A DNA stretch of 5,091 nt from Proteobacteria bacterium UBA4457 (GTDB lineage Bacteria; Pseudomonadota; Gammaproteobacteria; Ga0077536): positions 1 through 5,091 of the forward strand of contig DGOV01000016.1 of NCBI GenBank assembly GCA_002390205.1, written 5' to 3'. Both the position numbers and the translations under genes were made by a program. Below the pieces are notes generated by a model. The model had not been told where the DNA came from. It saw only the letters and a program-made list of their open reading frames with translations, and searched no databases. Of this stretch, positions 5,040 through 5,091 are shown piece by piece. Each line of letters starts with the position of its first letter. The stretch's first letter is position 1.

Positions 5040-5091
5040 ATAAATATGGGTCTAAATTAATTATTTTTTAATTTATATTATTAAATATCAA
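5040..5091. other. Very AT-rich tail at the right edge
   Basis: The last 50 bases are almost only A and T, with short dyads (ATTTA and TAAAT around TATTAT). This marks a sharp composition change after the right R copy. It could be a promoter region of a gene beyond the window or an island edge. No gene or att site can be named. Confidence 0.3.

Noticed and set aside
5060..5091. dif-like XerCD site in the AT-rich tail
   Set aside because: TTATTAAAT only partly resembles the XerD arm, two bases are missing and there is no XerC arm.
1..5091. CRISPR arrays, tRNA or rRNA genes, complete IS elements
   Set aside because: No regular short repeats, cloverleaf pattern, rRNA sequence or transposase coding region was seen on either strand.

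Overview
This 5.1 kb window looks like an accessory island in a marine-type gammaproteobacterium. The assignment is an inference. It rests on an AlpA/excisionase-like regulator beside tightly overlapping small genes, followed by a string of unrelated single genes (a secreted BspA-like leucine-rich-repeat leader, a DUF4468-like secreted protein, an orphan polytopic membrane protein and a secreted beta-barrel protein). No housekeeping, rRNA or tRNA gene is visible.

Left part (1-1662) is a phage/island-type module on the plus strand. It contains the C-terminus of an unrecognised protein (1-261), an AlpA-family DNA-binding protein (336-560), several very small reading frames with 4-nt stop/start overlaps (603-940), and a 241-residue protein (937-1662). 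That protein ends in -DDVPF, very like the C-terminal tip of single-stranded DNA-binding proteins. The chain 688-813, 821-940, 937-1662 looks translationally coupled. A small hairpin covers the ribosome-binding site and start codon of the 39-residue ORF.

Middle part (1663-2760) holds a signal peptide plus the first fragment of a BspA-type LRR protein that stops early (1765-1974), so probably a gene remnant. A secreted protein with a DUF4468-like pattern follows (2047-2595); the start with the good ribosome-binding site is one base out of frame. Two hairpins lie downstream.

Right part (2761-5091) is a loosely packed cargo region. It carries a 9-TM orphan membrane protein (3065-3931, plus) and, convergent to it, a secreted allene-oxide-cyclase/dirigent-like barrel protein (4772-4197, minus) with its own terminator and a candidate operator. 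Two families of diverged direct repeats are interleaved with these genes: R (2785-2862 and 4945-5020) and A (2880-2940 and 3932-3993). The substitutions in R mostly preserve the encoded amino acids, so the R copies look like remnants of one small gene duplicated around the cargo genes.

No complete integrase, transposase, CRISPR array or integron integrase is present, so how the cargo arrived cannot be decided from this window alone.
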